Shown here: positions 1 through 8,882 of the stretch, piece by piece
Position numbering within the stretch: the first letter of the stretch is position 1
Layout of the letters: the number at the start of each line of letters is the position of its first letter
DNA from: Thiobacillus sp.
GTDB taxonomy: Bacteria > Pseudomonadota > Gammaproteobacteria > Burkholderiales > Thiobacillaceae
NCBI GenBank assembly: GCA_024708885.1
Contig: JANJXT010000024.1
Span: 1 to 47,391, forward strand
Direction of reading: 5' to 3'
DNA: 47,391 nt
Notes under the pieces: model-generated
Told to the model about the DNA's origin: nothing
The model's database searches: none
The model's input: the letters and a program-made list of their open reading frames with translations, nothing else
Made by a program: the position numbers and the translations under genes

Positions 1-54
1 ACACGACAAAAGCATTTCTTCGTCGCGCAGGCGCTTCAATTTCGACTCACCCAT
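1..54 (-). CDS. N-terminus of an unidentified protein (partial)
   Basis: An ATG at 54 reads off the left edge of the window for 18 codons (begins MGESKLKRLRDEE). It is preceded by a good ribosome binding site, GAGGGAG, seven bases upstream on the minus strand. The peptide is basic then acidic and strongly hydrophilic, so it is not a signal peptide. I cannot assign a function from 18 residues. The start call rests on the binding site and the open frame only. Confidence 0.5.
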   Translation of the reverse strand, partial: MGESKLKRLRDEEMLLSC

Positions 55-332
55 CGGGTGACTCCCTCGATCAACGCAAAACCCATAGCCTGCCAGCATT
101 TCAGGCAGGCTACACCTGATCAACTGAGATTTTTAGGATGATCGTGTCACCGTGCCCGAACAGGAGGCGCGCACGCCAGCCGTGCCGCGTCGCGCCACGC
201 TCGCGACTGCATCGCGTTACGCACTTTTTTCCCGGACGTGGTCACCCTCATGCAGGCGCGCGGCGCTTCGGTCGCTGCGAGCAAGATACGGAACGGATTT
301 CACCTCCCGGAATGCGCCCGCGCCGGGCGCAC
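55..332. other. Intergenic region with a hairpin
   Basis: No convincing gene. It must hold the promoter of the leftward partial gene. A 9-bp perfect stem (TAGCCTGCC at 86-94 with GGCAGGCTA at 104-112, 9-base loop) lies in it but has no T-run on either side, so it is not a clear intrinsic terminator. Small open frames here lack binding sites and run antisense or into the downstream terminator. Confidence 0.5.
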
Positions 333-361
333 AAAAAAACCCCGCCTGTTGCCAGGCGGGG
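333..361 (-). terminator. Rho-independent terminator of the large secreted-protein gene
   Basis: On the minus strand a 9-bp GC stem (CCCCGCCTG / CAGGCGGGG, 340-361) with a 4-base loop is followed by seven T residues (the A-run at 333-339). It lies about 45 bases after the stop codon at 407, the expected position for this monocistronic gene. Confidence 0.9.
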
Positions 362-406
362 TTGGTGCAGCGAGACGTCCACTTGCGCGGACGCCCGGAT
401 TACGGC

Positions 407-1855
407 TTAGGGGGCGGTGTAACCACGAACATAGGTGTGCTCGATCGCCGAACCGTAGTTGGTGGTCAAATCACCCGAGGTACGCAGTTGCGCACTGAAG
501 CCGATCACCGGCAGGCCCAGCAGATCGTTCAGACCCGTGGTAGCAGCCGGGGTTTCGGTGAAGGTCAGGGTCGCCCAACCGGCCGGGCCCACACCACTCG
601 TGTCGACGGACAGACGGTTGCGGTGAGCCACGTTGCTGGCAGCGGGAACGCCGAACAGGCCGGTGGTCGTGTTGAAGTCGATCACGTTGGCTTCGTGGCA
701 CAGCGACACCGTCGTGATGCTGGGGTTGTACGGCGAGAACTGGGTGTTGTCGACCGAAGTGACCTCGCCTTCCTCGCGGTTGTACAGCGTCATGCCGATG
801 GTGTCACACGACTGGCCGTTCATGCCCGTCTGGAACCGCTCGCTGAAGGGCGCGATCGGACCGACGCCATCCGTATAGTGGTGCTTGGACGGGAAGGTCA
901 GCACCCAGCTGGTGTTCGCCACACCGCCGGTCGCGAATTCGTTGACCACCGAGGCCGCCATGAGCAGGGAGGACACGGTCGTAACCGAATCCGCCGCAGG
1001 AGCCAACATCCCCTGGCCATCGTCCAGGAACAAGGCCTGCGAGCTGGCTTCGCCGTTGGCCAGATCCGGGTACAGGTCGGACGGCGCATAGACGATGGGG
1101 GTGGTGTTCTGGAAGTCCTCGATGTGCGTGGGCTTGGCGTCGATCGCGGTGCCGTTGGACGTGTTCAGCAGGAACATCGTGGCCTTCAGCACGTTCTCGG
1201 GGGCATCCACGTAGGTATTGATCACGGACGGATTGAGGAACAGCGCATCGACCGCGCCGCAGTCGCGCGGCACGCCGCCGACGTGCTTGGCATTGTACTC
1301 GAGCACGTTGGCCGGATTGCTGGTCGAGCGGCTGCTCAGACCCATCAGGAAGACTTCGAAATACCCTTCCTTGACACGGTCCATTTCGGTCGGGCCGCCG
1401 TCAGTAAAACTGCCGCTGAACAGTGCGTTGGTGAAATCCACTTCGCCCTTGGCGCCGGCGGCGGCACGCGCCGCGGTCGTGGTCATGCCGGTCAGCATCG
1501 GCGAGGTGCAGCTCTTGTCATAGGTGCGGACCATCGCGCCGGTGGTGGTGGCGGTGACGGCGCCGGACCAGTGGTCGTGCGGCGACAGGATGACGTTGAA
1601 GTCGCGGACTTCGCGGCTGTTCAGAGCCTCGCGCCAGCGGATCTTCAGGATCGCGGTCTTGTCGGTGGTGTTGGTGACGGTGAAGACGGTGTCAAAGCCG
1701 TTGCGGACCGTGTAGTAGGGGAACAGCACCACTTCGCCGACGCCGTTCTGCGAGACGTTCATGGCCTGGGCCGGAGCCGCCATGAGCATGGCGCCACCGC
1801 TGACGGCCGAAGCCACAGCCAGGGTCACGAGTTTTTTGCGGATATCAAATTTCAT
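407..1855 (-). CDS. Large secreted protein of unknown function, 482 aa
   Basis: Begins at an ATG nine bases after AAGGAG. The start is a classical Sec signal peptide: basic MKFDIRKK, a hydrophobic stretch, and an AxA-type cleavage site (APAQA, about residue 31). The mature part opens with a VGEVVLFPYYTVRNG segment and is rich in Thr, Asn and Val, with few lysines and scattered cysteines. That composition suggests a beta-rich extracellular or surface protein. I know of similar proteins annotated only as hypothetical in sulfur oxidisers but cannot name a domain. It has its own terminator, and a type II secretion operon lies nearby, so export to the surface by that system is possible but unproven. 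Confidence 0.85.
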   Translation of the reverse strand: MKFDIRKKLVTLAVASAVSGGAMLMAAPAQAMNVSQNGVGEVVLFPYYTVRNGFDTVFTVTNTTDKTAILKIRWREALNSREVRDFNVILSPHDHWSGAVTATTTGAMVRTYDKSCTSPMLTGMTTTAARAAAGAKGEVDFTNALFSGSFTDGGPTEMDRVKEGYFEVFLMGLSSRSTSNPANVLEYNAKHVGGVPRDCGAVDALFLNPSVINTYVDAPENVLKATMFLLNTSNGTAIDAKPTHIEDFQNTTPIVYAPSDLYPDLANGEASSQALFLDDGQGMLAPAADSVTTVSSLLMAASVVNEFATGGVANTSWVLTFPSKHHYTDGVGPIAPFSERFQTGMNGQSCDTIGMTLYNREEGEVTSVDNTQFSPYNPSITTVSLCHEANVIDFNTTTGLFGVPAASNVAHRNRLSVDTSGVGPAGWATLTFTETPAATTGLNDLLGLPVIGFSAQLRTSGDLTTNYGSAIEHTYVRGYTAP

Positions 1856-1889
1856 CAGTAACACTCCTTGCAAGGTAAAGAAAAACTAC

Positions 1890-1913
1890 CAAATAAAAGC
1901 CAAGCGCTTGGCT
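1890..1913 (-). terminator. Palindromic terminator after the small lipoprotein gene
   Basis: A perfect 16-bp palindrome (AGCCAAGCGCTTGGCT, 1898-1913) is followed on the minus strand by TTTTATTT. It lies about 60 bases after the lipoprotein stop and about 40 bases before the next start. It could instead be an operator in the leader of the secreted-protein gene. Confidence 0.5.
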
Positions 1914-1971
1914 CTAGCTACCACACTTGTCATCAACATCCCGGGCGGTTTACTGCATGGTGCCTAAGTTG

Positions 1972-2421
1972 TCAGTTGGCTGTGTACCACCACTCCCGAT
2001 TTTTGTAAATCCATTTTTCGGAGAGCAGGCTCTGCGTTTCGACAACCTCCCCGCCTGATCCCGGGAGCGCGACCCGGTACGTCAGTTCCACCGCAACAGT
2101 AGCAACGGTAGGGTCATCATAACTGACCTTTTTCACGTCTGCCATGCGCCAATTCACAACCCGGCCGTACTTCCCACGATGTTGTTGCGCACTTACAACA
2201 GACCGGTACTCGGGCGTTGTAAACATATACGCCTGGTCAAGATCACCCTTGATCAGGGCGGCCCAGCGGGCTTCCGCCCGGTGCTTCAGCACGTCGCGCT
2301 GCGTGTGCTGCCAGGCTTCGCTGAATTCGGGCTGGAGGGTCGCGCAACCCGGCAGGGCGACCGCGCCCAGCGCGGTCAGCCCCGTCATCATAATAAATAT
2401 GCATGTTCTCAATCCGGACAT
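1972..2421 (-). CDS. Small lipoprotein of unknown function, 149 aa
   Basis: The N-terminus has a short basic region, a hydrophobic segment and a lipobox ending LPGC at about residue 26, so it should be lipid-modified and anchored. The residue after Cys is Ala, which would favour outer-membrane localisation. The mature part (about 123 aa) has a pattern like NTF2/DUF4440-type or Cif-like folds: an early helix (RAEARWAALIKGDLDQAYMF), TPEYRSVVS, then alternating strands ending EKWIYKNREWWYTAN. That fold suggestion is by eye only. It stands alone between the secreted-protein gene and the lytic transglycosylase gene. Confidence 0.8.
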   Translation of the reverse strand: MSGLRTCIFIMMTGLTALGAVALPGCATLQPEFSEAWQHTQRDVLKHRAEARWAALIKGDLDQAYMFTTPEYRSVVSAQQHRGKYGRVVNWRMADVKKVSYDDPTVATVAVELTYRVALPGSGGEVVETQSLLSEKWIYKNREWWYTAN

Positions 2422-2553
2422 TTCAAAACGACTCCATCAACTTCTCGTTCATTGCGTCAGCAACAGGCCGCTCAACGGCCGTCCGACCCCAAAACTTTAA
2501 TTCCGATCGCCCGACCATCGGCACGCCACTGTAGCAAACGGGGCCATCCCGCC

Positions 2554-3189
2554 TCAGAGCAAGGCCCTGTACTTGCGGTACAAGGACAACACCTTGGGCA
2601 CGTAAGCCTGCGTTTCGCGATACGGGGGGATGCGCCGGCCGTGGCGGAGGACGGCGTTCTCCCCGGCGTTGTAGGCGGCGACCGCAAGCTCGACGTTGTC
2701 GTCGAACATGTGCAACAGGTCACGCAGGTAGCGGGTGCCGCCGCTGATGTTCTGCCGGGGGTCGAAGCTGTCCTTCACCGCGTAGCGCTGCGCGGTCTGC
2801 GGCATGAGCTGCATCAGGCCCTGGGCGCCGGCGCGCGACACGGCCTGGGGGTTGTAGCCCGACTCGGCGGTGATGACGGCGTGCACCAGCGCGGCGTCGA
2901 CGCCGGCCTCGACCGCGGCCGCCTCGATCTGCGGCGCGAACGCGGCGACGTTGCCCTTCAAGGCCACGGCGCCGGCACGGTTGTTGCTGCCGTAGTCCTC
3001 CATCAGGCTGGACAGGCGCTGGAAGCGCGCATGGTCCGGCGTGTTGGTGAAATGCTCGACGCCGTGCGCGTCGACGAAGGTGTAGACGTCGGCGCGCGCG
3101 GGGGACGCGGCGAGGGCCATGCCCAGCAGCACGGTGGCGGCGAGGATCGGACGAAAAAGGCGGTTCACGCGGCGCATTCTAGACGACAT
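2554..3189 (-). CDS. Periplasmic lytic murein transglycosylase (DUF4124 + SLT), 211 aa
   Basis: A Sec signal peptide (ends around ASPARA) is followed by a short DUF4124-like segment (DVYTFVDAHGVEHFTNTP, about 34-51). The SLT lytic transglycosylase domain occupies about 85-211. The domain shows the catalytic-glutamate motif TAESGYNP, then GAQGLMQLMPQTA and the AYNAGENAV motif. It would cleave peptidoglycan glycan strands. The gene lies only 15 bases after gspD on the same strand, so it is probably the last gene of the type II secretion operon, helping the secretin assemble through the cell wall. That role is an inference. ATG at 3177 is an alternative start. Confidence 0.9.
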   Translation of the reverse strand: MSSRMRRVNRLFRPILAATVLLGMALAASPARADVYTFVDAHGVEHFTNTPDHARFQRLSSLMEDYGSNNRAGAVALKGNVAAFAPQIEAAAVEAGVDAALVHAVITAESGYNPQAVSRAGAQGLMQLMPQTAQRYAVKDSFDPRQNISGGTRYLRDLLHMFDDNVELAVAAYNAGENAVLRHGRRIPPYRETQAYVPKVLSLYRKYRALL

Positions 3190-3204
3190 CCGGCAGCCCG
3201 GCCA

Positions 3205-5397
3205 TCACTTGCTCGCCTTGGTGGCCTTGGCGGCCTTGCCTGCGGCGGGCTTGATCTCCTCCGCCGCCGGTGCCCCCGGCTGGATTTCCACCGCTTTCAG
3301 CAGGCTTTCGAGACCGGTGAGGCGGCGGCGGTATTCGCGGGTGATGGCCGCCACGTCCGGGGTGTCGGCGAGCACGCGCGGGGTGATGAGGATGATGAGC
3401 TCGGTGCGGTTGTCGCCCCAGCTCTGGGTGCCGAACAGGCCGCCGATGAGCGGAATCTGCGCCAGGAAGGGCAGGCCTTCGGTGGCCTTGGTCTTTTCTT
3501 CCTTGATGAGGCCGGCGAGGATGATGGTTTCGTCGGACCTGACGGTGACCGTGCTTTCGGCGGAGCGCTTCTGGATGGTCGGCGAGTCGATTCCCGACGT
3601 GGTGGTCGTCGCGGCGTTGCTGACTTCCTGGGCGATTTCCATGGTGACCTGGCCGCCGGCGTTGACGCGCGGCGTGACCGAGAGCATGACGCCGGTTTCG
3701 AGGTATTGCACGGAGCTGATGATGCCGGTGGCGGTGGTGGTGCTGGGCACCGACTGGGTCTGGCTGATGGTGGGCACGCGGTCGCCGACCTGGATCTTGG
3801 CGGTCTGGTTGTCGGCGACGGTGATGTGCGGCGAGGAGACGATCTTCAGCCGCGAATCGGTGGCGAGCGCGTTGAGCACCGCGCCGATGTCGCCCGCCTT
3901 GCTCACCCACGAATAGGAAAACCCGGGCACCAGCGCGGCGATCCCGCCCCCGCCGGTATCGAGCTTGCCGTTGATGCGCGTACCTCGGCTGAAATACCAC
4001 TCGAGGCCGTACTTGAGCTCGTCCTTGAGGGTGATCTCGGCGATGGTGACTTCGACCAGCACCTGGCGCACCGCGGTATCGAGCTTGCGCACGGCCGCCT
4101 CGATGCTCTCGTAGTCGGACGGGCTGGCCAGAATCAGCAGGGCGTTGTTGTCCTTGTCGGCGATGACGCGCACGTCCTGCGGCAGACCCACGCCGTCGCC
4201 GCCGGCTTCGGTGCGCGCTGGCGCGGCCGCTGGCCTGGCGGCCGCAGCCGGTTCGGCCGATTTGACCTCGGCGGGCACCGCGCCGGGGGCGAGGGTCGCG
4301 GCGGGCGTGGTGCGCGCCGGCGCGCCCTTCTTCGCGAATACGTCGTTCAGCAGCGCGGCCATCTGCTCGGCCTTGCCGTTCTGCACCTGATACACGTAGA
4401 GCCGCTGGCCGCCGCCGCCCGCACCCGGGCGGTCGAGGCGTTCGACCCAGGTGCGCGCCTGGTCGATGTATTTCGCCTGCGGCGAGACCACGAGCATGGC
4501 GTTGAGCCGCTCGATGGGGACGATGCGCACGGCACCGGCGAGCGGACCGAGATTCTTGTCGCCGAAGAGTTTTTCCAGCTCGCCGTAGGCGGTGTTGACG
4601 TCGACGCTCTGCAAGGTGAACAGGCCGACCGACATGCCGGAAATCCAGTCGACGTCGAACATCTCGACGGTTTCGAGCATGTGTTTCAACTGCAGTTGCG
4701 TGCCCGCCAGGAAGAGCAGGTTGCGCAGGGGGTCCATGCGCACGCTGGAGGTCTCGCCGGCGAGCGGTTCGAGGATCTTGGCCATGTCGGCGACGCCGAT
4801 GTGCTGCAGGGGCACGACCTGGATGCTGTAGCCGCCCGGCAGCGGCCTGCCGCTTTCGACGAGCTGCGGGGTGGCGTTGCCCTTGCCCGCGGCCGCGGCG
4901 GGGACGACGCGGAACACGCCGTCGCCCTCGCGGATCATGACCGCGCCGTTCATGCGCAGGAGTTCTTCGAGCGTGTGCAGCGCCGCGCTGCGCGGAATCG
5001 GCTTGGCGGTGCGCAGGGTGACGGTGCCGCCGACGCGCGGGTCGACGAGGTAGTTTTCGCGCAGGATGTCGCCCAGGATGGTGCGCAGCACTTCGCGCAG
5101 GTCGGCGCCCTCGAAGTTGAGCGTGAGGTTGCCGCCGGCGTCGCTCACCACGACAGGCGGCGCGGCCGGCTTGACCACCACGCCGGTGCCGCGGTAGACC
5201 TTGTAGCGTTCGTCGGCTGCGGCCCTGGCCTTCGCCTCGGCGGAAACGGCGGTGTCGAGCGGCGCCGCGTCGGCCTGGTCTTGCGGCTCCGCCACGTCGC
5301 CTTTGGGCGTGGTCGCGCAGCCGCCGAACAAGGCAATCAGCGCCAGTGCGGCGGCGATTCGGCTGAGGTGAATTGGGGTCGGATGCCTGGTTTCCAT
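3205..5397 (-). CDS. gspD: Type II secretion secretin GspD, 730 aa
   Basis: Outer-membrane secretin of the type II secretion system. The chosen ATG gives a lipoprotein signal with lipobox LFGGC around residue 27. A GTG at 5469 overlapping the upstream stop is possible but would bury this signal. N-domains follow: the secretin/TonB short N-terminal domain about 90-150 (FEGADLREVLRTILGD), repeated N1-N3 domains, and an Ala/Pro-rich linker. The C-terminal secretin domain has VPTISQTQS and the conserved IQKRSAESTVTVRSDETIILAGLI-type region (split here: SAESTVTVRSDE, then ILAGLIKEE), then PLIGGLFG and ELIILITPRVL. The C-terminus is Lys/Ala-rich. It follows the gspC/N-like gene. Confidence 0.95.
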   Translation of the reverse strand: METRHPTPIHLSRIAAALALIALFGGCATTPKGDVAEPQDQADAAPLDTAVSAEAKARAAADERYKVYRGTGVVVKPAAPPVVVSDAGGNLTLNFEGADLREVLRTILGDILRENYLVDPRVGGTVTLRTAKPIPRSAALHTLEELLRMNGAVMIREGDGVFRVVPAAAAGKGNATPQLVESGRPLPGGYSIQVVPLQHIGVADMAKILEPLAGETSSVRMDPLRNLLFLAGTQLQLKHMLETVEMFDVDWISGMSVGLFTLQSVDVNTAYGELEKLFGDKNLGPLAGAVRIVPIERLNAMLVVSPQAKYIDQARTWVERLDRPGAGGGGQRLYVYQVQNGKAEQMAALLNDVFAKKGAPARTTPAATLAPGAVPAEVKSAEPAAAARPAAAPARTEAGGDGVGLPQDVRVIADKDNNALLILASPSDYESIEAAVRKLDTAVRQVLVEVTIAEITLKDELKYGLEWYFSRGTRINGKLDTGGGGIAALVPGFSYSWVSKAGDIGAVLNALATDSRLKIVSSPHITVADNQTAKIQVGDRVPTISQTQSVPSTTTATGIISSVQYLETGVMLSVTPRVNAGGQVTMEIAQEVSNAATTTTSGIDSPTIQKRSAESTVTVRSDETIILAGLIKEEKTKATEGLPFLAQIPLIGGLFGTQSWGDNRTELIILITPRVLADTPDVAAITREYRRRLTGLESLLKAVEIQPGAPAAEEIKPAAGKAAKATKASK

Positions 5398-5465
5398 GGT
5401 CGATGTCCCGGTTCGGGTGGCGCGCCGCAGGCCCGCTGCGTGCAGGGAAGCGCTCTCGGTGGCCG

Positions 5466-6206
5466 TCACTTGTAAAAGTCCTTCATCAACGGATTGCGCA
5501 TGCGATCCTCCATGGTCTGCGGCGGCTCGGGCGGCCGGATGGGTGGGATGGGTCGGCTGACCGGCGCCTCGGCCGCGGGCGATCTGCGCGCCCAGCCTGC
5601 CGGTGCGGTCGGGCTCGCCGGCGCGGCTGCCGCGGCCGGCGCGGGGGTGCCGGCCGCGCCAGCCGGCGCCCTGCCGGCTGGCGCCCCGGCGGGTGCCGCC
5701 GCGGGCTTGGGACTGCGCAGGGTCTTCAACTGCAGTTCCTCGCGGTCCTCGTACTGGGTGAACACGATGCGCGTGGGCTCGACCGTTTCGAGTTGCAGGC
5801 CATTGATGGTGTAGCCCTCGTGGATCTGGCGTTCCTTGCCGCTGGCGATTTCACGCACCACGGCGATCTTGCCTTCGTCGGTGATGAGGGTGCCCAGCAA
5901 CTGGAACTGCCCCTTCTGCATCGTCGGCGGCGGCGGGGGAGGCGGCGGCGGCTCGGGCGGGGCCGCGCTGCGGGTGGGCACGAAAAGCGGCCGTTCCAGG
6001 GTGGCGGTGAAGGTTTTTTCGCGCACCGGCAGGCGGAAATCCGGGTAGGCGACGGACTCGACCGGGGCGGCGGCGGGCAGTTCGGGCACGGCGTGCAGGC
6101 TGCGTTCGTCGTGCGTCAGCGCCGCGCCGATGCCGGCGACCAGGGCGGCATTGGCGAGGCCCCAGCCGAGCCAGGCCAGATGCCAGAGGTTGAGCGGCGC
6201 CATCAT
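5466..6206 (-). CDS. GspC/GspN-like inner-membrane component of type II secretion, 246 aa
   Basis: One N-terminal membrane segment (LWHLAWLGWGLANAALVAGIGAALT) is followed by a periplasmic region. Its PilP/GspC-like homology stretch is FQLLGTLITDEGKIAVVREI...IHEGYTINGLQLETVEPTRIV. A run of nine prolines precedes it, and the C-terminal third is Ala/Pro-rich and low in complexity. The ATG at 6206 overlaps the gspM stop (ATGA), which supports this start over a longer in-frame extension through gspM. By position, between gspM and gspD, it fills the slot of the GspC/GspN clamp that links the inner-membrane platform to the secretin. The exact family name is uncertain. Confidence 0.85.
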   Translation of the reverse strand: MMAPLNLWHLAWLGWGLANAALVAGIGAALTHDERSLHAVPELPAAAPVESVAYPDFRLPVREKTFTATLERPLFVPTRSAAPPEPPPPPPPPPTMQKGQFQLLGTLITDEGKIAVVREIASGKERQIHEGYTINGLQLETVEPTRIVFTQYEDREELQLKTLRSPKPAAAPAGAPAGRAPAGAAGTPAPAAAAAPASPTAPAGWARRSPAAEAPVSRPIPPIRPPEPPQTMEDRMRNPLMKDFYK

Positions 6207-6796
6207 CTTGGCTTCACCCCCGGCGCGGGGATGCGCGCGAAGCCGTAGAGGTCGAACTGCATCTGGACGTCGGGTTCGACACCCGGCGCGGGCCGGTAGA
6301 CCCGCGCCACGCTCGAGAGGGCGACCAGATTGTCGATATAAAGATAGGGCGCCACCGCCTCGAGTTCGTAGAGGGCCTTCTGCATGGCCGGCAGGGGCGC
6401 GCGCAGGCGGAAATTGACCACCACCCTGCGGTGGGTGCCCTCGTCCTTGTGCGGGGCGATCTGGGTGCTTTCCACCTTGACCTGGTTGGCTTCGACGATG
6501 GCGAGCGCCATCTGCTGCACCTCGGCCGCGGCCAGCGCCGGGGCGCTGGCGGTGAGGTAGTAGCGTTCCGACTTCAGTTTCCTGATGGCCGCGATGTTGG
6601 CCTCGACGTTTTTCTGTTGCGCGGCGATACGCAGATAGCGTGCGGTACGGTCGAGCTGGTCCTCGATGGCGGCGTCGTAATGCTGGTGCAGCCTCTGCCA
6701 GGGAACGTAGACCGCGACCGCGAGAAGGGCCACCACGACGAGCAGCAGGGCGATCGCCAGCAGGCGGCTTTGTGCGGGCGTCAGCGTTCGCTTCAT
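6203..6796 (-). CDS. gspM: Type II secretion protein GspM, 197 aa
   Basis: Bitopic inner-membrane protein: a short cytoplasmic N-terminus, a membrane segment at about 11-31 (LLAIALLLVVVALLAVAVYV), a helical coiled region (about 35-80), and a ferredoxin-like periplasmic domain typical of the GspM/PilO group. In that domain, VVVNFRLRAPLPAMQKALYELE and YLYIDNLVAL resemble the T2SSM_b form. It partners GspL to stabilise the GspE-GspL-GspM platform. Overlaps of four bases with both neighbours indicate translational coupling. Confidence 0.88.
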   Translation of the reverse strand: MKRTLTPAQSRLLAIALLLVVVALLAVAVYVPWQRLHQHYDAAIEDQLDRTARYLRIAAQQKNVEANIAAIRKLKSERYYLTASAPALAAAEVQQMALAIVEANQVKVESTQIAPHKDEGTHRRVVVNFRLRAPLPAMQKALYELEAVAPYLYIDNLVALSSVARVYRPAPGVEPDVQMQFDLYGFARIPAPGVKPR

Positions 6797-7977
6797 GACT
6801 TCTTCCCGCCTGCCTTGGCGGCGGGCTGGCTCTGCTCGTGCAGGGCACGCAGGGCTTCCAGCGCCTTGGCGGGATCGATGGGCTTCATCGTGGCGCCGAG
6901 CTGGAACCGCTCTTCGCCGCCCTGTCCCTTGACCAGCGGCGCCTTGAAGTGGGCGTTTTCGAGCAGGACGGATTGCTCGAACAGGCCGATCAGCTTGGCC
7001 GAGGACAGCGTGGTGCCGATCATGGACACTTCGTTGCCGCGAATCTCGAGCTGTTGCAGCCAGGTGTCGTCGGGCAGGATGCGGGTGATTTCTTCCAGCA
7101 GCGCGACGCGCGGCGGGGCGGCCAGTTTCTGCTGGACGGGGAAGTTGTGCTCGGCCTCCAGCCGCTCCTGTTCATGCCTGAGTCCGTCCACCACGGCGGC
7201 GCGCTGCTGGGCGCTCGCCACGACCGGGTGCAGCGCGATCACCACTTCGCGCTTTTTGACAAGGGGAATTGCCAGCAGGACGGCACCCAGCGCCAGCGTG
7301 ACGCCGGTCATGGCGACGCCCAGCCACAAAACGGCGCGGCTCGCCTTCGGGCGCAGCCGCGGCGGCAGCAGGTCGAGGCAGTCGCCGGCGCCCTCGAGTT
7401 CGTCGCGCGCAACGATCGCCCGGGGCGTCACGCCCCATTCGGCAAGGTGCGACAGCACGTTGTCGATGTCCGCCCGCGGCGCCACGCCGAGCAGGACATG
7501 CAAGCGATTGCCGGCGCGGTCCGCACGCAGCACCCGCTGGTCGTAATACGCCTGGCTCGTGGTGAAAGGCGTCTGCCGGCCGAGCTCGAAGCCGAGCACC
7601 TCGTGGAGGTTCTCGGCAGCGGCGAGCGGCAGGACGACTTCCTTGCGCAACACCTGCGCGGGCGGCAGACAAACTCCGAGCCGCCGCGTGCCCGTCTTGT
7701 CGTGAAGCGCGCGAAAGGCGATCTTGTGGTCGGCAGCCTCACCCGCAGCGAGGTCGACGCGCCCGATTTCCGTGCGCTTGCCGCCGGCAACGCGCCACAG
7801 GACGATCGCCCCACCCTCCATGCCGGCCCACAGCAGGCGGGCGGGCGGGCGGTTTTTCGGGCGCAGCGCGGGTGGCACCAGTGCCGCCAATTCGCGGCCC
7901 CACCAGCGCAGAAAGGGCATGAGACCCGCGTTGGCGCGCTTGCGCTGTCTGCGTCGTGAGGAGGTAGAGGTCGCCAT
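6793..7977 (-). CDS. gspL: Type II secretion protein GspL (PilN-type), 394 aa
   Basis: The cytoplasmic part (about 1-225) has an actin-like PilM/GspL-type pattern with the motif FELGRQTPFTTSQAYYDQ, common to this PilN-type GspL. A membrane segment at about 237-260 (VLWLGVAMTGVTLALGAVLLAI) follows. The periplasmic part resembles PilN (LLEEITRILPDDTWLQQLEI, then SSAKLIGLFEQS). It recruits the GspE ATPase to the inner membrane. ATG at 7977 is chosen; TTG at 7983 is in frame. It ends overlapping gspM by four bases. Confidence 0.9.
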   Translation of the reverse strand: MATSTSSRRRQRKRANAGLMPFLRWWGRELAALVPPALRPKNRPPARLLWAGMEGGAIVLWRVAGGKRTEIGRVDLAAGEAADHKIAFRALHDKTGTRRLGVCLPPAQVLRKEVVLPLAAAENLHEVLGFELGRQTPFTTSQAYYDQRVLRADRAGNRLHVLLGVAPRADIDNVLSHLAEWGVTPRAIVARDELEGAGDCLDLLPPRLRPKASRAVLWLGVAMTGVTLALGAVLLAIPLVKKREVVIALHPVVASAQQRAAVVDGLRHEQERLEAEHNFPVQQKLAAPPRVALLEEITRILPDDTWLQQLEIRGNEVSMIGTTLSSAKLIGLFEQSVLLENAHFKAPLVKGQGGEERFQLGATMKPIDPAKALEALRALHEQSQPAAKAGGKKS

Positions 7978-7989
7978 CAGCAAATAAGA

Positions 7990-8880
7990 TCAGAGCTGTC
8001 CTTGCAGCCAGCGCAGAAAGACAAACGGCTGTTTGGGGTCTTGAGTCACCCTTGCCACGGCCTCCCGGACGAACTGCGTGCCGTCCGCTGCCTTTGCAAT
8101 GGACCGCAGATTATACACTTGCGAGGAACCGCCGGTCTCGAAGCCGGCAGCCTGAGCGAAGGGCAGCGGCGCCATCCCTGCGGCCAGCATGTCCTCGCGC
8201 GCGACGAGGTAGGCGTCGACGTCCTCCACGGTGACATTGGGCAGGGCGAGCAGCACCTCGCGCGACGCCAGGGTGCTGTTGATGCCAGCCTGCCCGGAAT
8301 GGACGGTCAGCGCGCCCGCCAGCCTGCGATACAGCCCCGGGTTGATGCCGATGACCTGTTGCAACTCCTCGACGGTCCTGAACGCGGCGTTGGGGGGGAT
8401 GTACGGCAGACCCAAGGCTTCGTAGCGATCGCGTTCCGCCCCCTGGGGGCGCGCCAGATCGTCCGGATCGCGCCAGTCCAGGATGGCATCGAGCAGCTGA
8501 TTGGCTTCTTCCTCGTCGAGCCCTGCCGACTGCAGCAGGCTTTTGAGCAGCGTGTCGTTCGCGGTGTTGAGGTCGATTTTGGCCACCTCGTCGCGCATGG
8601 CCACGCGAATTTCGGCGCCATCGAGCGTGAAGACATACTCCCGGCCGTTGGCAAGCCAGCGTTCGGCGTCCATTGCGGGTTTGCGCAATTCGTAAAGGCC
8701 CCGGTGAACGCCGGCATCCGCCAGCGCGCGTGCCTTGGCGACCGCGACCAGGTTGCCGGCGGCGAGTGCGCTGCTGCGCGCGCCATAGACGAAGCTGCCG
8801 GCGATGACGGCGAGCAGGGTGACGACCCACAGCACGAGAATGAGCGCGATGCCGCGCTCGCGGGCAGGAATTGGCGACAT
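7990..8880 (-). CDS. gspK: Type II secretion minor pseudopilin GspK, 296 aa
   Basis: Prepilin-type N-terminus with the short leader MSPIPARERG, cleaved before IALILVLWVVTLLAVIAGSFVYGA. GspK differs from other pseudopilins by its size and by a large helical insertion. Here that region holds KIDLNTANDTLLKSLLQSAGL and LDAILDWRDPDD, helix-hairpin-helix-like sequence typical of GspK. It caps the pseudopilus tip together with GspI and GspJ. An in-frame extension upstream runs through gspJ in another frame and is not coding. The gene starts two bases after the gspJ stop. Confidence 0.95.
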   Translation of the reverse strand: MSPIPARERGIALILVLWVVTLLAVIAGSFVYGARSSALAAGNLVAVAKARALADAGVHRGLYELRKPAMDAERWLANGREYVFTLDGAEIRVAMRDEVAKIDLNTANDTLLKSLLQSAGLDEEEANQLLDAILDWRDPDDLARPQGAERDRYEALGLPYIPPNAAFRTVEELQQVIGINPGLYRRLAGALTVHSGQAGINSTLASREVLLALPNVTVEDVDAYLVAREDMLAAGMAPLPFAQAAGFETGGSSQVYNLRSIAKAADGTQFVREAVARVTQDPKQPFVFLRWLQGQL

Positions 8881-8882
8881 GC

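Noticed and set aside
86-112. Intrinsic terminator at the left edge
   Set aside because: The 9-bp stem is real but neither side has a T-run, so it is recorded only as a hairpin.
2179-5475. Very long plus-strand open frame opposite gspD
   Set aside because: GC-rich antisense shadow: His/Arg/Gly-rich, no domain, and the minus strand encodes complete SLT and GspD proteins.
6207-6848. N-terminal extension making the GspC/N-like protein 460 aa
   Set aside because: The extension overlaps all of gspM in another frame and is Arg/Pro/Gly-rich with no signal; the ATG overlapping the gspM stop fits operon style.
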